A stretch of DNA of 64,000 nt from Okeania sp. SIO2C9 (GTDB lineage: Bacteria > Cyanobacteriota > Cyanobacteriia > Cyanobacteriales > Microcoleaceae): NCBI RefSeq assembly GCF_010672455.1, contig NZ_JAAHGO010000001.1, forward strand, positions 49,495-113,494, given 5' to 3'. Numbering within the stretch: the stretch's first letter is position 1; every line of letters begins with the position of its first letter. A program made the position numbers and the translations under genes. Below are positions 24,952-34,110 of the stretch, piece by piece. The notes beneath the pieces are model-generated. The model had not been told where the DNA came from, made no database searches, and saw only the letters and a program-made list of their open reading frames with translations.

Positions 24952-25938
24952 ATGTCATTATCTCTCAAAATTATTCTGCTAGTTGCTACAACAATTTATC
25001 AAGCGATCGCCTGTCATTTGGAAAATCAAAAACCACCTCCGGGAAAACTATTTGATGTTGGTGGTTATCATCTACATTTGTATGTTGTAGGAGAAGCTAG
25101 TCCAACAATTATTCTCGACCACAGTTTAGGTGGAATAGAAGGATATTTCTTAGTAGAAAAACTGGCAAAGTTAGGGCGAGTATGTATTTACGACAGAGCT
25201 GGATATGGATGGAGCGAACATAGCCCCCATCCTCGAACTAGCAGTCAAATTGTCACAGAATTAGATACCTTACTTACCCAAGCAAAAATTCAGCCACCAT
25301 ACATTTTAGTAGGAAATTCTTTTGGTAGTTACAATGTCAGATTATATGCTCATCGCTTCCCAGAAAAAGTTATTGGCATGGTACTTACAGATGGACTCTA
25401 TGAAACAGAAATGCTGAAGATGCCTATCCAATTACAAGCTTTGAAACTATTATTTATTTCCGGCTTTGTTATGTCTATTTTAGGTTCAATATTAGGAATT
25501 ATTCAGCTATTAAGAAAATGTCGAATATTTGAATTAATCAAACCTGAATTACGACAATTTTCTCAAGAATCGAGAAATCATGTAAAACATTCTTTTTGTC
25601 GTTCTAAACACTGGATTACAATGAGTCGAGAAATGCTCAATCTCAATCATAGCGGAAATCAGGTGATTATTGCTAATCAGTTTGCTTCGATGCCAGTAGT
25701 TAGTATCAAAGCTAATTCTTTTTTTCAGCCTTCTTGGTGGACTTTTTTAATTCCTCTGAAATCAGCCAACAAATTACGAGAGCAAATGCACAAAAATTTG
25801 TGTAATCTATCAACAAAGTGTGTTCAAATTCAAGCTAATAAAAGTAGCCATTTTGTATGGATAGACGAACCCAGTCTAATTGTAGATGGTGTCAAAATTT
25901 TACTAGACAAACTAAATCAAACTACATCGACGACTTAA
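24952..25938 (+). CDS. alpha/beta hydrolase
   Basis: The 328-residue protein starts with a hydrophobic segment (about 3-20), suggesting membrane anchoring or export. The hydrolase core has LDHSLGGIEGY (oxyanion region), YDRAGYGWSEHS and the nucleophile elbow VGNSFGSYN with S123. The C-terminal SSHFVWIDEP supplies the histidine. The substrate is unknown. A strong AGGAGG lies 8 bp before the ATG. The last codons and the stop fall inside a duplicated fragment of the aat gene end (25921-26047), so the original C-terminus appears to have been replaced. Confidence 0.8.
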   Translation: MSLSLKIILLVATTIYQAIACHLENQKPPPGKLFDVGGYHLHLYVVGEASPTIILDHSLGGIEGYFLVEKLAKLGRVCIYDRAGYGWSEHSPHPRTSSQIVTELDTLLTQAKIQPPYILVGNSFGSYNVRLYAHRFPEKVIGMVLTDGLYETEMLKMPIQLQALKLLFISGFVMSILGSILGIIQLLRKCRIFELIKPELRQFSQESRNHVKHSFCRSKHWITMSREMLNLNHSGNQVIIANQFASMPVVSIKANSFFQPSWWTFLIPLKSANKLREQMHKNLCNLSTKCVQIQANKSSHFVWIDEPSLIVDGVKILLDKLNQTTSTT

Positions 25939-26047
25939 CGTCAATTTCAAAAGTGCTTTATACTTTTGATCGCTAATAGTATAAGCTCCAAATCTTTCCC
26001 AGTGGGGTTATTCATCTGAGCATCAAAAAAAACAAACTGTCGCTGTC
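25921..26047 (-). pseudogene. duplicated 3' fragment of aat
   Basis: On the minus strand this segment encodes [13 protein letters not shown], matching the C-terminal region of the intact aat gene (31066-31644), then loses frame. On the plus strand, actacatcgacgacttaacg and ccaaatctttcc, ggttattcatctgagcatca match 31073-31195. It is a 125-bp copy of the aat 3' end placed directly after, and supplying the stop codon of, the alpha/beta hydrolase gene. Confidence 0.8.
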
Positions 26048-27129
26048 GTAGTTTTGTAGGTGGGGTAGAAGGAAGTGTTAGCGTTTGCGCAGCATTCTAT
26101 TTCGCAGCAGCATTCCGCACGAAAGGAAAGCTGCTCCGCAGGATAAACCCAACAAGAAGCTTGTGTCTGTTGGGTTGCGCTACCACTTAACCTAACCTAA
26201 AGTGCGATCGCTATTCTCGTAGATTGTTTCAACTAAAATGATGCAATAGAAAATTGGTTATATAGAACCCCTAAGCGTATCTTCATAAATATCAAGTTTT
26301 TTTAGCTAGGAGACAGGAGACAGGAGGGAAAATGTGGGTTCGTGATCATACAAAAAATTCAACACTCCTTCATATGATTTTTCCTCACTCATTGATGCGC
26401 GAAAAGACTTGACTACCATAATTATATAGAACTCAAATGGGTACTATAGAACCCGGATAATTAGTTATCATATAATACCAGTTTGAAAAAAGAATGCTAT
26501 AAAAAGTGCATCTCGATCAGATATGCTTAAAAATAACTTCTCCAGCTCATTTTAGATGGTTATATCTATCGTTTTCCCTTTTTTTTCAATATTTATTCCT
26601 TATTCCTTCTTGCTTATTCCTTCTTCCGTACGGACGTTGCATGCAACGTCTCTACTATTTGTAACAAACGTTGATCAAATTGGTATAATTGAGGAGTCAG
26701 GATTCAGGAGTCAGGAGTCAGGAGAAAGGAAGGATGAGAGTGGGAATTATATCAAATCCGGTTAATTGCACATAGAATCTGCTGATATAATATCTGTTTA
26801 TACTTCTATAATTACTTCAATATTTAATCTCCCTCACTCCCCTACTCCCCCACTCCCCTACTCCCCCACTCCCCTACTACCCCACTCCCCCACTCCCCCA
26901 CTCCCCTACTCCCAACAACTCTAATAAGTATTCAACCGGATTTGATATTATCTGGGGATATTCCGGCATTTTATGTCTGCATTGAATGGAAGTATAGAAT
27001 GCGACAACTGTATAACCGGATTTCATATTAGAGATTGCTTTCCTATGGAATGCTACGCAAATTCTATAGAATGTGGGCTATCATTGACTATAATTTTAGC
27101 GATGCCAAACATTATTATAGGGTGCAAAA
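26048..27129. repeat. 1.1-kb gap of mobile-element and tandem-repeat debris
   Basis: Holds GC-rich agcattccgcacgaaagg repeats (26085-26145), a hairpin aacccaacaagaag/tgttgggttgcg (26147-26178), caggagtcaggagtcagga (26705-26725), and a 200-bp element at 26749-26948 ending in inverted atatcaaatccggtt. No gene; the 69-codon frame at 26556 is made of repeats. Confidence 0.65.
26749..26948. mobile_element. element with inverted ends atatcaaatccggtt
   Basis: The left end atatcaaatccggttaattg is answered by aaccggatttgatatt at the right end. The interior carries a cccctactcccccactcccc array and no gene. The same end motif is seen at 53252-53404 (both ends) and singly at 6261, 32785, 46617, 46863 and 58267. 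Confidence 0.6.
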
Positions 27130-29109
27130 ATGGACGATAATTACGAAAAAAATAATCGTATTCAAAAAGCTTTTAATTTGAAAAAGAATGAACAGACTCT
27201 TCTGAGCGACATTGATGGGCTGGGAATAGCTTTAGATGATGACTTTTATAAAATTAAAGCCACAAAAGGCTCTTTAGATATCTTTGTCGAGTTAACCTTT
27301 AACCATAATGAAGGGAATCTTGATTTATTTCTCTTTGATTCAAAAAGAAATGAAATTGCCTCTTCAGATTCTCTAGATGATAATGAAATAATTGATTTTA
27401 CTGTTGACAAAGCAGGGACTTATTATATCCAAGTCACTTCAGGGGATGGTACTTTTTCAGGGAATACCTATGATTTGCTCTGGGATGATGTTATTGGCGA
27501 AAATACCTTTCGCACCATTAATGGTTTAAATAATAATCTTCAAAACCCTGAATTTGGTAGTGCAACAGAAAAAGGCACTCGATACACTCAATTATTACGC
27601 TTAGGTCCTGAAGCTTACGAAGATGGATTATCTGAACCAAGAGGTGGTGGACTAACTACGCCCCTTGAACTTCCTAGTCCGCGGGCAGTCAGTAATGCGA
27701 TCGCCGATCAAGGAGAAGAATCTATTGTCAACGACTTTAAACTTTCTGACTGGTTTTGGCAGTGGGGACAATTTATCGATCATGACATCGATTTAACGGA
27801 AGCCGATTCTTCAGGGGACTCATTTCCTATTCCAGTTCCTACAGGCGATCCAGATTTTGATCCTTCTGGAACAGGAACTCAAATCATCCCCTTAACCCGT
27901 TCTATTTTCGATCCTGCCACTGGCACCACAAACCCCCGTGAACAGGTTAACGAAATTACGACCTTTCTTGATGCTTCTATGGTTTATGGTTCCGATGAAG
28001 CAACAGCCCTTTCTTTGCGAGCTAATGATGGCACTGGAAAACTAGCCACCAGCATCGGTCCTGATGGGGAGATTTTACTGCCTACTGATGGTGCGGGTAA
28101 CTTTATTGCCGGGGATATCCGTGTTAATGAACAATTAGGCTTAACTTCTGTTCACACCCTGTTTGTAAGAGAACATAACCGCTTGGCACAAAAAACTGCT
28201 GATGTTTTAGACGATGGGAACGGAAGAAAAGCAGACAAACTGAATGAACTGTTTGAAGAGTCTGGGTTAAGTCGTGGTGACTTTATCTATGAATCAGCTC
28301 GTCGTTTAGTTGGGGCAAAAATTCAGACCATTACCTATAACGAATTTTTACCCTTGCTCTTAGGAAAGGATGCTCTTGCTGAGTATACGGGTTATGATGA
28401 AACCGTTGAACCGGGTATTTTCACTGAATTCTCCACTGGTGTTTTCCGCTTTGGTCATACCATGCTTTCTCCTCAACTCTTACAAGTGGAAGAGGATGGA
28501 AGCTATGAAGCCGTTGCTCTACGAGATGCTTTCTTTCAACCTAGCAAAATTATGGAGGATGGAGTTGATTCTTTATTGAAAGGGTTAGAATCCCAACAAG
28601 CTCAAGCAGTTGATAATTTCCTGATTGATGATGTTCGTAACTTCTTGTTTGGTCCTCCTGGGGCTGGTGGTTTTGACTTAGCCTCTCTCAATATTCAACG
28701 GGGACGGGAGAATGGTGTAGCTGATATTAATACAGTTCGTAATGCTATCGGTTTATCCTCTTATACAGACTTTGATGAATTAACAGGAGGAAACAGCGAG
28801 CTTGCTGCTAAGTTTGCATCGGTGTATGATTCTATTGATGATGTGGATCTCTGGATTGGTGGATTAGCCGAACAGGATGTTAATGGTGGAGTGGTTGGTG
28901 AGACAATCAGTGCCATCATCATCCAGCAATTCACTAATTTACGGGATGGCGATCGCTTTTATTTTGAAAATGATCCGTATTTCCAGGAACTTGAAGGCAT
29001 TATCGATAAGAATATTGATAAGGTTAGTCTCGCCGATATTATCGAAGATAACTCTGATGTAAAAATTGTGGCCAGTGCCTTTACAGTCAATAACCCCATA
29101 GTTGTTTAA
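27130..29109 (+). CDS. animal-type haem peroxidase with N-terminal pre-peptidase-like domain
   Basis: The 659-residue protein belongs to the peroxidase-cyclooxygenase superfamily. Residues about 20-118 resemble a bacterial pre-peptidase C-terminal (PPC) beta domain (DDDFYKIKATKGSLDIFVEL, AGTYYIQVTSGDG). The peroxidase domain keeps the key residues: distal Q214, D217, H218 in QFIDHDID, R331 and E334 in IRVNEQLGLTS, and proximal H443 in FRFGHTM. D217 and E334 are at the positions that form covalent haem ester bonds in mammalian peroxidases. LTSVHTLFVREHNRLA is a family hallmark. It may oxidise halides or thiocyanate outside the cell; no classical signal peptide is visible. The gene is isolated among repeats. 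Confidence 0.9.
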   Translation: MDDNYEKNNRIQKAFNLKKNEQTLLSDIDGLGIALDDDFYKIKATKGSLDIFVELTFNHNEGNLDLFLFDSKRNEIASSDSLDDNEIIDFTVDKAGTYYIQVTSGDGTFSGNTYDLLWDDVIGENTFRTINGLNNNLQNPEFGSATEKGTRYTQLLRLGPEAYEDGLSEPRGGGLTTPLELPSPRAVSNAIADQGEESIVNDFKLSDWFWQWGQFIDHDIDLTEADSSGDSFPIPVPTGDPDFDPSGTGTQIIPLTRSIFDPATGTTNPREQVNEITTFLDASMVYGSDEATALSLRANDGTGKLATSIGPDGEILLPTDGAGNFIAGDIRVNEQLGLTSVHTLFVREHNRLAQKTADVLDDGNGRKADKLNELFEESGLSRGDFIYESARRLVGAKIQTITYNEFLPLLLGKDALAEYTGYDETVEPGIFTEFSTGVFRFGHTMLSPQLLQVEEDGSYEAVALRDAFFQPSKIMEDGVDSLLKGLESQQAQAVDNFLIDDVRNFLFGPPGAGGFDLASLNIQRGRENGVADINTVRNAIGLSSYTDFDELTGGNSELAAKFASVYDSIDDVDLWIGGLAEQDVNGGVVGETISAIIIQQFTNLRDGDRFYFENDPYFQELEGIIDKNIDKVSLADIIEDNSDVKIVASAFTVNNPIVV

Positions 29110-29528
29110 ATCCTGGATACAATCTTGCTTTGGTCTGATTTAAAGCTGACTAACGGGACTTAAACAAAAATCAAGCCCCAATAAACCCCGATCAGTACCT
29201 CTAGCTGAATGAAGCAAGAGGCTTGACATCAGAAATATTCTCTTTTCTCTTAGTCGATTGGATATGGCGCAGGTTTCCTGCGCCATCCCACCCTACTGGC
29301 GCGTCAAGCTTGAAATAGTGTTTTAGGAAAATTCTCCAAACCTTAGTCATAGCAAGAATTATACTAAAAAATTTAATACATCATTTTCAGCTTGACGCGC
29401 TACTACAGGAAGCTCCGCTTTTTCCTAGGTCATGCTGCGCAAACATTATGCGCCAGCAAAACGACCGCTTTTTATCCCCTTAAAAGGGGAGGGTAAATAC
29501 AGAAAGCGAAAACTTGCCTAAAACTCGT
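29110..29528. repeat. dispersed ggtcgattgg element split by a small MITE
   Basis: The dispersed element spans about 29222-29511 (tagtcgattggatatggcgc near 29252, cttaaaaggggaggg at the end). It is interrupted by the insertion at 29299-29400. A gcgcaaacattatgcgcc palindrome lies at about 29436-29453. No gene. Confidence 0.65.
29294..29404. mobile_element. small MITE with gcgcgtcaagct ends and tact duplication
   Basis: The ends gcgcgtcaagcttgaaa and tttcagcttgacgcgc are inverted repeats enclosing about 70 bp without an ORF. The tetranucleotide tact directly flanks both sides (29294-29297 and 29401-29404), which looks like a target-site duplication. The insertion splits a copy of the dispersed ggtcgattgg element. 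Confidence 0.7.
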
Positions 29529-30875
29529 CAAACTTACTCATAACTATAGCTATAAAACTAAAATGAGTAAGTTTGTTCAGTTGTCTATCCATTGAGTCGT
29601 TATCAGCTACAATTAAGGTATGAAGCTAGTTGAACGTCATGTTATTACCAAATCACATTATTTATGGTCAGCTTGTGACCACAAGGCTTTTTTGTCAAAA
29701 AATTTGTTCAATTTAGCAAATTACCATTATCGCCAATATTTCTTTGAAAACAAAAAGAAATTAAATTTTAATGAACTGTATCACCAGGTATCTAAAAGTG
29801 ACGATTATCAAGCTTTACCTACCAAAGTAAGTAAGCAAATAATCAGAAGATTAGACTCAGCTTGGAGTAGTTATTTTGCAGCCTTAAAAGCATGGCAAAA
29901 ACAGCCAAATAAATTTTTAGGTAAACCAAAAATTCCCAAATATAAACATAAAACAAAAGGCCGAAATATTCTGCCCTATCCTAATGAATCAATTTACAAA
30001 AAAGCCTTAAAAAAGGGGATTTGTCACTTATCCATTAGTGAAATAAAAATACCCACTTCACAGACAGAAATAATAGAGGCAAGGATTATCCCGAAAAGTA
30101 GCTGTTATATAATAGAAATAGTCTATGAAAAATCGGAGGAAACAACAGAAAATAAACAAGTAGCAGGAGTAGATTTAGGAGTAAATAATTTAATAGCTGT
30201 AACTACAAATCAAACAGGAACTTCACCTCTTTTGATTAAAGGCAGACCATTAAAAGCTATTAACACCTTTTATAATAAACAGCGCTCTTTTTTACAATCT
30301 CAATTAAAAACTAATCAGAATAAAAGCAATTCTCATCGGTTAAAAAAATTAACTCACAAACGAAATTGTCGAGTAGAAAACTATCTCCATACAGCAAGTA
30401 AAAGAGTAATAGATTGGTGTGTCAACCATAAAATAGGAGTATTGATTATTGGGCATAATCAGAGTTGGAAACAAGAGATAAAATTAGGTAAAAAGAACAA
30501 TCAACAATTTGTGAATATCCCTCATTATAAGTTAATAGAGATGTTAAGATATAAAGCCCAACTAAGAGGAATAAAAGTAATAATTACAGAAGAATCTTAT
30601 ACATCTCAATCAAGCTGTTTAGACGGGGATGATTTACCAAAATATGGAGAAAACAAACCGAAATTTAGTGGAAAAAGAGTAACACGAGGGTTGTATAAAA
30701 CTCGGGAAAATAAATTATTAAATGCTGATGTAAATGGGTCATTGAATATAATTAAAAAAGTAATTCCTGATGTCTTTGACCAGGGAATAAAGGGTTTGCC
30801 GTTTAACCCTGTAGTGCTTGATCCACTACGAATGACTAAGATTTCAGGCTTTTGAGTAAGTTTGAGTAAGTTTAG
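29529..30875 (+). mobile_element. IS200/IS605-type TnpB element
   Basis: The left end carries a hairpin, caaacttactcat (29529-29541) paired with atgagtaagtttg (29563-29575). The right end carries tgagtaagtttgagtaagtt starting within the tnpB stop codon. The ends thus share caaacttactca in inverted orientation. There is no TnpA gene, so movement would need a transposase in trans. The guide (omega) RNA of such elements is normally made from the 3' part of tnpB and the right end. Confidence 0.7.
29620..30855 (+). CDS. TnpB RNA-guided nuclease (IS200/IS605 OrfB family)
   Basis: TnpB proteins are compact RNA-guided DNA nucleases ancestral to Cas12. The 411-residue protein keeps the RuvC triad: D185 in AGVDLGVNNL, E325 in TEESYTSQ and D370 in NADVNGSLNI, so cleavage is plausible. 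The N-terminal half is the basic DNA/RNA-binding region. The zinc ribbon between RuvC motifs II and III has only one cysteine (SSCLDGDDLPKYG), as in an IS891/IS1341-like subgroup that lacks the classical four cysteines. It appears intact and full-length, with no partner TnpA. Confidence 0.9.
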   Translation: MKLVERHVITKSHYLWSACDHKAFLSKNLFNLANYHYRQYFFENKKKLNFNELYHQVSKSDDYQALPTKVSKQIIRRLDSAWSSYFAALKAWQKQPNKFLGKPKIPKYKHKTKGRNILPYPNESIYKKALKKGICHLSISEIKIPTSQTEIIEARIIPKSSCYIIEIVYEKSEETTENKQVAGVDLGVNNLIAVTTNQTGTSPLLIKGRPLKAINTFYNKQRSFLQSQLKTNQNKSNSHRLKKLTHKRNCRVENYLHTASKRVIDWCVNHKIGVLIIGHNQSWKQEIKLGKKNNQQFVNIPHYKLIEMLRYKAQLRGIKVIITEESYTSQSSCLDGDDLPKYGENKPKFSGKRVTRGLYKTRENKLLNADVNGSLNIIKKVIPDVFDQGIKGLPFNPVVLDPLRMTKISGF

Positions 30876-30967
30876 TTGAGCGGTTAAGACCTTATTTCTT
30901 GGTCAACCAAAATAATTACTTTCTCAGCCCCCCTCGCAATGACAGTCATAGGTTGATAGTGAGTTGA

Positions 30968-31040
30968 AGACTTATTGACATCTCCAGGGGTTGAAACACC
31001 CTGGATTCTGTGGCAAATCCACCGCAAATGGAACGGGGCG
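30968..31040. repeat. possible IS200/IS605 end remnant
   Basis: Contains attgacatctccaggggttg followed by aaacaccctgg, giving a hairpin (ccaggg/ccctgg), then attctgtggcaaatcc. The opening attgacat-ctcc resembles the left side of the remnant at 55807. No ORF. Confidence 0.35.
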
Positions 31041-31065
31041 TTATCTAATAACTGAGTGCTAATTA

Positions 31066-31644
31066 CTATAGACTACATCGACGACTTAACGCTAATTTCA
31101 AAAGTGCTTTATATTTTTTATCGCTGATACTATAAGCTCCAAATCTTTCCAAGTGGGGGTTATTCATCTGAGCATCAAAAAAAACAAACTGTCGCTCCCT
31201 GAGTCGCTCCACCAACTTTACCATCGCCACCTTCGACCCTTCAGGAATATTGTAAAACATTGACTCCCCAATAAAACCCCCACCAATCACAATTCCTAAA
31301 ATCCCACCAGCAAGCTCATCTCCTTGCCAAGTCTCAAAACTATAAGCATACCCCGCTTGATTCAAAGCTTTGTAAATCTGCTTGAGTTCCCCAGATATCC
31401 AAGTTGTTTCTCGATCTGCACAACCTTCAACTACAGCCTCAAAATCCTGATTAACACCAACAGTAAAACGATTTTGATTAATTATACGACGTAGTGACCG
31501 TGGATAGCGAAATCTTTCATCCAAAGGAATCAAAGCTCGTTTCCGACTACCATACCACTCTAAACTATTTTCTCCATCATTCGCCATGAGGAAATAGCCC
31601 TGAGCATATCCTTGTATGATGGAGTTAATGTCATATTCTATCAT
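31066..31644 (-). CDS. aat: leucyl/phenylalanyl-tRNA--protein transferase
   Basis: Aat adds Leu or Phe from aminoacyl-tRNA to the N-terminus of proteins with basic N-terminal residues, marking them for ClpAP/ClpS degradation. The 192-residue protein shows the family core [20 protein letters not shown] followed by [16 protein letters not shown]. The N-terminal [12 protein letters not shown] and [13 protein letters not shown] match the usual start. It is divergent from, and only 40 bp away from, the start of the small gene at 31685. Its 3' end has been copied to 25921-26047. Confidence 0.9.
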   Translation of the reverse strand: MIEYDINSIIQGYAQGYFLMANDGENSLEWYGSRKRALIPLDERFRYPRSLRRIINQNRFTVGVNQDFEAVVEGCADRETTWISGELKQIYKALNQAGYAYSFETWQGDELAGGILGIVIGGGFIGESMFYNIPEGSKVAMVKLVERLRERQFVFFDAQMNNPHLERFGAYSISDKKYKALLKLALSRRCSL

Positions 31645-31684
31645 GGAATTACCATTAACAATTTATAATAGAAAATTTAAGATT

Positions 31685-32014
31685 ATGCCTGAACCAATAA
31701 AACCAATTACTTTACCCATAGCAGAAAACCCCGAACAGGAAGGGGAATGGTTGCGAGCTTCCTTACACAAATGGCTCAATCAAGAGTTTATCCCGGAAAA
31801 AGTTAATGAGGACATTGCTCAAAGAGCAGCCCAAATATTTATTCGCCACCGTATGGAAGGAGAAAATGATTTAGGCTCATTGGTAATTGCTATTGTGACA
31901 GAAATGCAAGCCTTTGATTTTTCTCAGAGTTTTTATGGAGAGTTCGCGATCGCCAATGCTGTTAGTGACTTACTATTAGATAGTCTGGGAATAGAGCGCT
32001 GTTGTGGACAATAA
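31685..32014 (+). CDS. small conserved protein of unknown function
   Basis: From ATG 31685 the product is 109 residues, starting MPEPIKPITLPIAENPEQEG, with a helix-rich body (EWLRASLHKWLNQEFIPEKV) and a C-terminal FAIANAVSDLLLDSLGIERC. The longer frame to 31616 would overlap the divergent aat start and is less likely. It looks like a genuine conserved cyanobacterial protein, but I cannot assign a role. Confidence 0.65.
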   Translation: MPEPIKPITLPIAENPEQEGEWLRASLHKWLNQEFIPEKVNEDIAQRAAQIFIRHRMEGENDLGSLVIAIVTEMQAFDFSQSFYGEFAIANAVSDLLLDSLGIERCCGQ

Positions 32015-32311
32015 AAGATTTTAATATTCCCAGTTCTTACTTTTTTAGGGGGGGGTTTGGCATAATGGGCGCTTGTTTTCCCATCTTTTATATCATGTCT
32101 TGATAATAACGATGTGGAAAAAACTTGTCCTCTTGCTTCAACAGCAAATCTTTCTATTTTCCCTACTCCCCTACTATCCTAATTATCTGAATAATAAGTA
32201 TGCAACTGGACATAATATTACAGGTGGACAAACTGATTTGTTTAACCCACCCCTAAGTAAGAGATATAAGACTTTCAGCTAACCTGAAAGCTCAGTGTAG
32301 ATAGCTATAAA

Positions 32312-32614
32312 CTACCAACTAGACTTAACAACTCCTGGTAGAAGACCTTCGTGAGCCATTTCTCGGATAACGTTACGAGATAGTCCAAAATCCCGATAAT
32401 AACCTCTTGGGCGTCCAGTTAACCAACAACGGTTTCGCACGCGAGAAGGGGCACTATTACGAGGTAATCTCTGGATTTGACGATGGATTTCTATTTTATC
32501 TTCTAAATCTTCTGCTTCTTCAAATTGCAGTTTAAGCTCTGCACGTTTAGCAGCATATTTTTCTACTAATTTTTTGCGTTTTTTCTCACGCTCGATCATG
32601 CTCTTTTTTGCCAT
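32312..32614 (-). CDS. rpsN: 30S ribosomal protein S14
   Basis: The 100-residue protein starts [20 protein letters not shown] and ends [17 protein letters not shown], the classical S14 of the zinc-independent type (no CxxC). It binds 16S rRNA in the head of the small subunit. The frame extends 20 codons upstream, but the ATG at 32614 gives the normal length. In cyanobacteria rpsN usually lies outside the main ribosomal operons, as here. Confidence 0.95.
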   Translation of the reverse strand: MAKKSMIEREKKRKKLVEKYAAKRAELKLQFEEAEDLEDKIEIHRQIQRLPRNSAPSRVRNRCWLTGRPRGYYRDFGLSRNVIREMAHEGLLPGVVKSSW

Positions 32615-32806
32615 GATTAGTTTCTTTAGTTGCTCCAAATAATCGGTATTTTTAATTTTAAGGTATTTACCCAATCTCTAATAATACCATAGATTTTTTT
32701 AGGTATGGGGAGATGGGGGATGGGGAGATTGGGAGATTGGGAGATTGGGAGATTGGGGGATGGAACATTTTTTTATACTGAATTAAACGGATTTGATATT
32801 AAATCC

Positions 32807-32922
32807 TCAGCACTTACGCAGAGACTCTACATATAGCAAGGGCGCCATTCGGAGCTTGGCGGAACGCCAATACCATTCGCTCCTACAGATGGTGCTTTAA
32901 AAGTTAATTTGCGTAAGTCCTG
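32807..32922. mobile_element. MITE-like element, TIR (c)acttacgca
   Basis: The ends tcagcacttacgca and tttgcgtaagtcctgg are inverted with one mismatch. The interior contains gcgccattcggagcttggcg and a ccattcgctcctac motif also seen within the member at 52321. No ORF. Confidence 0.6.
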
Positions 32923-32997
32923 GTTCTTAAAAGTTTAGTATTGCTAGAAATTTTACTATTCCTTATTCCCCCGCTCCCCCGCTCCCCCCGCTCCCTA

Positions 32998-33666
32998 TTA
33001 AGTAGGTTTCTGCAATTCTGCGGTCGAAGGACATAACTCAGCCAATAAACATTTATCGCAGGCTGGATTTTTGGCCTTACAAACTGCCCGGCCATGATAA
33101 ATTAATCGGATTGACCAATTTTCCCAATCAGGTTGAGGTAGTAACCGCATTAAATCTCGCTCTATTTTAATTGGATCGGAATGTTCTGTTAAACCCAATC
33201 TTTGACTTAACCGTTTAACATGAGTATCTACTGTTACCCCTACAATAATTCCGTAGGCATGAGCTAAAACTACATTAGCTGTTTTCCTTGCTACTCCTGG
33301 TAGTTGTAACATTTGTTCCATCTGCTTTGGCACTTGATAGTCGAACTTCTCAACAATCATTTGGCAAGCAGCTTTAATATTTTTGGCTTTATTACGATAA
33401 AATCCTGTGGAGCGCACTAGGTTTTCTAATTCTTCAATATCTGCATTTGCTAGTGCTACAGCATCAGGGAATTTTTCAAATAGGGCAGGTGTAACTTTAT
33501 TGACTCGTTCATCTGTACATTGAGCAGAAAGGATAGTTGCCACAAGTAACTGTACTGGGGTTTGATAACTCAGGGTACAGGTGGCATCTGGATAAAGACG
33601 TTTGAGACGAAGGAGTATTTCGAGCGATCGCTTTCGCTTCGCTGAAAATTTACGAGTTGTCACCAT
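32998..33666 (-). CDS. nth: endonuclease III
   Basis: A bifunctional DNA glycosylase/AP lyase of base-excision repair that removes oxidised pyrimidines. Using ATG 33666 the protein has 222 residues. Key features are the helix-hairpin-helix LPGVARKTANVVL with catalytic K128, D147 in VDTHVKRLSQRLG, and the 4Fe-4S ligands C196, C203, C206 and C212. The upstream in-frame extension (to 33744) is encoded by a ggaagaaggaagag repeat and is discarded. Confidence 0.95.
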   Translation of the reverse strand: MVTTRKFSAKRKRSLEILLRLKRLYPDATCTLSYQTPVQLLVATILSAQCTDERVNKVTPALFEKFPDAVALANADIEELENLVRSTGFYRNKAKNIKAACQMIVEKFDYQVPKQMEQMLQLPGVARKTANVVLAHAYGIIVGVTVDTHVKRLSQRLGLTEHSDPIKIERDLMRLLPQPDWENWSIRLIYHGRAVCKAKNPACDKCLLAELCPSTAELQKPT

Positions 33667-33836
33667 TATTGGGAAGGAAGATGGAAGAAGGAAGAGGCAG
33701 GAAGGAAAGAATAATTTATACCATAAGGAAGAAGGAAGAGGCAAGAGTAAGGAAGGAAAGTAAAATCAACCACTTTTTCCATCTATATCTTTAACTTATT
33801 TTACTCAAGAACTTAATTTTCGAAAGAAAAAAAAGG

Positions 33837-34106
33837 ACAGGACTGACCCACGAGGAAAGTAGCATTTGAGATTGCTTCCCTGTGGGTCGCAATGACAGAA
33901 ATACGTTCTAATGCGTAAGTCCTAAAGGAAAAACAACCTATCGTTCAACTTATACTATGTCCGTTGAATAGTGCCATAGAACTCCGTTCCGCTTACGCGA
34001 TGAACAAAAACTTTCTTCTTCTTTTACTTCTTGTTTTCTCCTGACTCCTGACTCCTGGCTCCTGACTCCTGACTCCTCCTAAAATATTCAACCGGACATG
34101 ATACTA
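33837..34106. repeat. repeat block upstream of nth
   Basis: Holds a half-preserved MITE (caggactgacc at 33838, gcgtaagtcct at 33913). A second inverted pair follows (atactatgtccgttgaata at 33954, tattcaaccggacatgata at 34085) enclosing a gactcctgactcctg array (34040-34078). No gene. Confidence 0.6.
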
Positions 34107-34110
34107 TCTT

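Noticed and set aside
33667..33744. 26-residue N-terminal extension of endonuclease III
   Set aside because: Encoded by a ggaagaaggaag array; the ATG at 33666 gives the normal protein.
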